From: Aureobasidium sp. EXF-3400
Lineage: Eukaryota > Ascomycota > Dothideomycetes > Dothideales > Saccotheciaceae
DNA: 32,791 nt
Reading direction: 5' to 3'
Assembly: GCA_024195585.1 (NCBI GenBank)
Contig: SWBL01000448.1
Location: 1-32,791, forward strand
Every line of letters begins with the position of its first letter. Position 1 is the stretch's first letter. Below are positions 29,316-32,791 of the stretch, piece by piece. The notes beneath the pieces were generated by a model. The model had not been told where the DNA came from and made no database searches. It saw nothing but the letters and a program-made list of their open reading frames with translations. The position numbers and the translations under genes were made by a program.

Positions 29316-32057
29316 ATGGTCAGCTCCGTCGTTATGCCACAGCTTTTCCCACTCGCCAGTAGTAGCAGCCATGGGCTTCAGCGAGACATGTCCAACTCTC
29401 GACGCGACCTACCCAGGCTTGACCCTTCGAGGAAACGCTCTTCTTCTGTCCTTCGAACTTTGCATAGGATTGGCGGCTGGCTGAAGAGAGACGAAGTCGA
29501 TCCTGCTTTGCCTGATGATTCGTCACACCGGGACCCTCAAAAGCAAGCCTTGAATGACCACCACCTTGCGCCAGCACAAGAATCAGGAAACAATGGCTCA
29601 GTACAACAGGATGCAATGCTGGCGCCATCGAGGTCGCGGGGAAATAGCTTGCTCGGCCGTACCTTGTCCAAGTCTAAGAAGGTTGTTCCCGAACTGTCAC
29701 GACAATTCACCACCAAAAGGCAGAATTCCGAAAAAAGAGAAAAGCTTCTAGCAATTGAACCCAGTGCTACAGAAAGAAGAGCGGTGAGCGCCGAACGGCG
29801 ACCTCGAGCAATGAGTCCTGGACGCTATCATTCTCCATCACCATCTCGCTCAGCCCCAGATATCAGTACTCCAGGACATATGCGCTTGCCATTTGCCGAC
29901 ACCCATGCAGAAGGTTACTTCGGTACTAGAGCTCTCCCGCTCGGGGATGTCCAACATGACCACTTCTCCCAACCTCCTCCACCTCCTCCTCAAAACATAC
30001 CGCCTGTGTTAGAGGCGGTTGACGAGCCTACATCTCTGGACGACCGTGATCTGCAAGCCGAGCTCGAATCGACGTGGATTCTCAACTTGAGCATGCACTT
30101 TCGAGATAAATCTGACCGTGAGAAATTCTTCGTTACCTACGCCCAACAACCGAACCGCTGGTGCAGGGTGACCGTATCTTGCGACTACAGAGACGCACCT
30201 CCTTCATCTCTCGAATCGGACCTGAAATCTCTCAAGTTCCAACGAGACAAGAACCAACGTATATATGAAGCTATCAGAGAGTCTTTGCCCGACATCGAGT
30301 TCTATGATACGGTCACAAATCTGAAGCTCGAGACAGAGGACGGACAGCTGCATGTCCACGTCACCGAGGACATCAATGAAGTCATAACATATCCATCGGT
30401 GGACTTCGTCGAAGAGGGCTGTCGCATGTACCGCGAAAGCGAGCTCGATTTCCAATCACACATGTCAGGGTTCGTTTACAAAGTCCGAGTCGGCAACCAG
30501 GTCTTGATCAAAAAAGAGATACCAGGTCCAGATACAATTGATGAATTCTTATACGAGATTGAAGTGCTTAACGAACTTCGCGGTTCGAAAGGTGTGATTG
30601 AATTTCATGGTTTGGTGGTCGATGATGAGGAAAGGACTATCAAAGGGTTGCTAATATCTTTCGCATCACTTGGTGCTCTCGTTGATGTCATATATGACGA
30701 CAAGCTGAGCAGTTCGCTGCCGTGGCATCGCCGACAGAGATGGGCATATCAGATTGTTCATGGTCTTTCTGAGATTCACGAAGCTGGTTTCGTTCAAGGA
30801 GATTTTACCTTGTCCAACATTGTCATCAACTCTGAAGATGACGCCAAAATTATCGACATTAATCGTCGTGGCTGTCCGATTGGTTGGGAACCACCAGAGC
30901 TTCTTCGACTTGTTCGAAGAGGGCAGAAGGTTAGCATGTTCATCAACGTGAAGAGTGACATATTCCAGCTAGGAATGGTTCTTTGGGCTTTGGCGGAGCA
31001 AGACGATGAGCCTGAGCATGTTACAAGAACCAGCTCTGGAGGGATGCCTCGCATCACAGCACAGGATGTGCCGAATTGGTTCGAAGACATTATTGATGCA
31101 TGCTTGAGCAATCAACCTAGAGATCGACCGAGCGCAAAAGAGCTGCTATCAATGTTTCCGCTCCATCCACGGGAGTATGAAAGCAGACGCCTCGCCCAAA
31201 GGAATTCTAATCACAGCCTTGCAAGTCACCAATCTCATGAAGAGTTCAACAATCCGACGTCTGCCGTTGACTGGAATGCAGTTGAAGAGTTCAAACGAGG
31301 CCAGCGGAAACCGACTGACTTTGCTCCCTCGTACCCTACCACAGATCCATATCAATTCATCAACGCAGCGACATCTACTGAGTACAGGATCGACAGCACT
31401 GGAAGCTATGTCATACCCCACCGAGGCAGAAGTCCGTCCGGCCATCGTCAAAGGTCTGCAGCTAGTAGCACTACCAGTCTATCTTTGAGCCAAGGCTTGC
31501 CAGCATGCGAGTACCTCTGCGAAGAGGATATCCCAGGCTTTGGATACGCTGGGGGTTCGCAAGACCGCCCGACAAACATCGTGCCAAAAAGGCCTTCAGT
31601 ACCTGATGCTCCGCCATTTCAATTGGACTTCAACTCAGCCGAAGAAGCTGACAGCCAACATCAACGAACATGGAGGCGGGATTCAAAAAGCGATGAAGGC
31701 TCTCCACACCCTTCAAGACAGCAACGTGTTTTGTTTGGACCACCAGTACACCAAGACTCAGGGTTTGATGAGTACATGATTGATTTCATTGAGCATGGCC
31801 AACCATCAACACACCAAGCTCATCATCTGCCTCCATTACTCACAACTACCATCGAAACTCAGAATGATAGCGACCAGGAGACATCAGCAGCGACACAGCA
31901 GTCGCAGCTGCTTACAAGCCTTACAACCCTGCAATCACAGCCCACATCCGTGACACCATTCTCATGTCACCCGCCATCCACTTTCCCTTCTTTGTCATCA
32001 GACACCAGGACACAGAATCTAGACGCGAAGTCACGTAACTCAACAGGATCAGAATAA
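29316..32057 (+). CDS. Fungal kinase-like protein with degenerate catalytic motifs
   Basis: Single open frame, 913 residues. The N-terminal 240 residues are disordered and basic (SRSRGNSLLGRTLSKSKK, SPGRYHSPSPSRSAP, PPPPPP). A conserved fungal module follows (about 245-375; STWILNLSMHFRDKSDREKF, RWCRVTVSCDYRDAPPSSLE, LHVHVTEDINEVITYPSVDF). The protein kinase fold spans about 380-615. Lys399/400 fit the ATP-binding Lys and Glu414 the helix C Glu. The catalytic loop is VQGDFTLSN: Asp496 and Asn501 are kept, but HR is lost and the usual Lys is Thr498. DFG is DIN (Asp514), and only about ten residues separate it from the APE-like EPPE (525-528). Asp548 (SDIFQLGMVLW) and the final Arg (RPSAKEL) are typical. 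The tail is disordered. The start could also be Met7 (29334) or Met25 (29388). Activity and role are unknown. Confidence 0.85.
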   Translation: MVSSVVMPQLFPLASSSSHGLQRDMSNSRRDLPRLDPSRKRSSSVLRTLHRIGGWLKRDEVDPALPDDSSHRDPQKQALNDHHLAPAQESGNNGSVQQDAMLAPSRSRGNSLLGRTLSKSKKVVPELSRQFTTKRQNSEKREKLLAIEPSATERRAVSAERRPRAMSPGRYHSPSPSRSAPDISTPGHMRLPFADTHAEGYFGTRALPLGDVQHDHFSQPPPPPPQNIPPVLEAVDEPTSLDDRDLQAELESTWILNLSMHFRDKSDREKFFVTYAQQPNRWCRVTVSCDYRDAPPSSLESDLKSLKFQRDKNQRIYEAIRESLPDIEFYDTVTNLKLETEDGQLHVHVTEDINEVITYPSVDFVEEGCRMYRESELDFQSHMSGFVYKVRVGNQVLIKKEIPGPDTIDEFLYEIEVLNELRGSKGVIEFHGLVVDDEERTIKGLLISFASLGALVDVIYDDKLSSSLPWHRRQRWAYQIVHGLSEIHEAGFVQGDFTLSNIVINSEDDAKIIDINRRGCPIGWEPPELLRLVRRGQKVSMFINVKSDIFQLGMVLWALAEQDDEPEHVTRTSSGGMPRITAQDVPNWFEDIIDACLSNQPRDRPSAKELLSMFPLHPREYESRRLAQRNSNHSLASHQSHEEFNNPTSAVDWNAVEEFKRGQRKPTDFAPSYPTTDPYQFINAATSTEYRIDSTGSYVIPHRGRSPSGHRQRSAASSTTSLSLSQGLPACEYLCEEDIPGFGYAGGSQDRPTNIVPKRPSVPDAPPFQLDFNSAEEADSQHQRTWRRDSKSDEGSPHPSRQQRVLFGPPVHQDSGFDEYMIDFIEHGQPSTHQAHHLPPLLTTTIETQNDSDQETSAATQQSQLLTSLTTLQSQPTSVTPFSCHPPSTFPSLSSDTRTQNLDAKSRNSTGSE

Positions 32058-32412
32058 TAACAAGTGACAGAGCTACCCAAGTAAGCCTACCGCAGGTCGG
32101 AAGGAAGATGTTTTTCTTTTGTTGTGGTCATGTAACGTCTCCTAGTGAGCAATCTTTGACAGCCTGTTTTGTTTGAGCATGAACTTTGCGAGCATGTTGG
32201 ACATTGATTACCTCCTCCGAATGAGGAGCTGTTTCGAAAAGCAATCTTTCGGTGACAATGAGACTATGAAGGAATGATGCTGGCAGCAGGAGCTTGATCG
32301 AGTGAGGCGGTATTTGAAAGTATAATGGAAGTACAATGCTTTTCCATCTGGGTTGTCATGGGTATCTATTTTAATATGCCGTCTTCAATTTCATATGCTT
32401 CATCTCGTTCGT
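32058..32412. other. Intergenic between convergent kinase-like and URA5 genes
   Basis: 355 bp holding both 3'UTRs. A TTTTTCTTTTGTTG stretch near 32110-32123 suits the 3' end of the plus-strand gene. A small inverted pair, CCTCCTCCGA / TGAGGAG, lies at 32212-32229. No gene is seen. Confidence 0.45.
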
Positions 32413-32791
32413 CTAGCTGCTTGCGCCGTACTTCTTCTTGTAGTCTTCCATAGCCTTGAGCTGTTCCTCAGTGGCCTGGCCCTTGACACCTTCAATGACA
32501 TCGTCGAGAGTCAAGACAGCAAGAACAGGCACACCAGTCTCCTGGCGAACCTGGCCGATGGTGCTGGGTCTGTCAGAGCCGTCATCAGGCTTGCCCTCCT
32601 TCTCGCTCTGGCTGGGGGTCTTCTCTTGTCTGTCGAGGGCAACGATGATGCCAACGAGCTCGCCACCCTGGCTCTTGATAATGCTGATGGCCTCTCTGAT
32701 GGCAGTGCCGGCAGTCATGACATCGTCAATGACAACAACCTTCTTGCCCTTGAGGCTCTCGCCAACCATCAGACCACCCTCGCCATGGTCC
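32413..32791 (-). CDS. URA5: Orotate phosphoribosyltransferase, C-terminal part, cut by the window edge
   Basis: Enzyme of de novo pyrimidine synthesis joining orotate and PRPP to orotidine 5'-monophosphate. The visible frame starts inside the protein at DHGEGGLMVGESLKGKK, continues with the PRPP-binding loop VVVIDDVMTAGTAIREA, then GGELVGIIVALDRQEKTP. After a Ser/Lys/Asp-rich insertion (about 20 residues) comes IGQVRQETGVPVLAVLTLDD. The end is YKKKYGASS with stop TAG at 32413-32415. The insertion after DRQEK is normal in fungal URA5 compared with bacterial PyrE. The N-terminal part lies beyond 32791. It is convergent with the kinase-like gene. Confidence 0.95.
   Translation of the reverse strand, partial: DHGEGGLMVGESLKGKKVVVIDDVMTAGTAIREAISIIKSQGGELVGIIVALDRQEKTPSQSEKEGKPDDGSDRPSTIGQVRQETGVPVLAVLTLDDVIEGVKGQATEEQLKAMEDYKKKYGASS

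Noticed and set aside
1..32791. CRISPR array, biosynthetic gene cluster or intact transposon
   Set aside because: No spaced direct repeats, no synthase-type genes and no transposase or long terminal repeats were seen; the genes are ordinary single-copy fungal genes.

Overview
The window is nuclear DNA from a filamentous ascomycete (Pezizomycotina; the class is not decided by the sequence). The signs are single-copy eukaryotic genes with short GT-AG introns of 50-67 bp and CTAAC/CTGAC-type branch sites, moderate GC, no operons, and fungal families such as ROT1, Cdc4-type myosin light chain and Pth11-like rhodopsin-domain proteins. I rebuilt exon structures by hand. In every multi-exon gene complete in the window the reading frame closes and the conserved motifs join across the splice sites.

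Layout: an OLE1-type delta-9 desaturase runs off the left edge on the minus strand (1-844). A gene-free stretch of about 4 kb follows. Next come an L-lactate dehydrogenase with a presequence-like N-terminus (4881-6148, -) and a rhodopsin-domain membrane protein (6826-8163, -). An RS-rich nuclear cyclophilin (9844-11064, +) lies tail to tail with a CoA-binding Rossmann protein (11117-11647, -). A Cdc4-like myosin essential light chain (12601-13212, +) lies tail to tail with a Fhit-like HIT hydrolase (13495-14120, -). Then come a tiny Ser/Asn/Tyr/Gly-rich protein (14660-14986, +) and a second rhodopsin-domain protein (15773-16964, +). A hairpin-rich segment with a tRNA-like Pol III box pair follows (about 17365-17592). 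An Mtr10/transportin-3-type importin (17957-20926, -) is divergent from SmE (21373-21769, +). 5-formyl-THF cyclo-ligase (21861-22820, -) is divergent from ROT1 (23097-23949, +). The right part holds an unrecognised 865-residue coiled-coil and repeat protein (24553-27150, -), a fungal kinase-like protein with degenerate catalytic motifs (29316-32057, +) and the C-terminal part of orotate phosphoribosyltransferase (32413-32791, -).

This looks like a core housekeeping region and not a gene cluster. Three genes serve mRNA processing or nuclear traffic (RS cyclophilin, SmE, transportin-3-like importin), but nothing suggests they form a unit. The least explained items are the tRNA-like hairpin segment, the tandem-repeat tyrosine-rich miniprotein, the 865-residue repeat protein, the kinase-like protein with a very short activation segment, and several stop-free introns whose length is a multiple of three.
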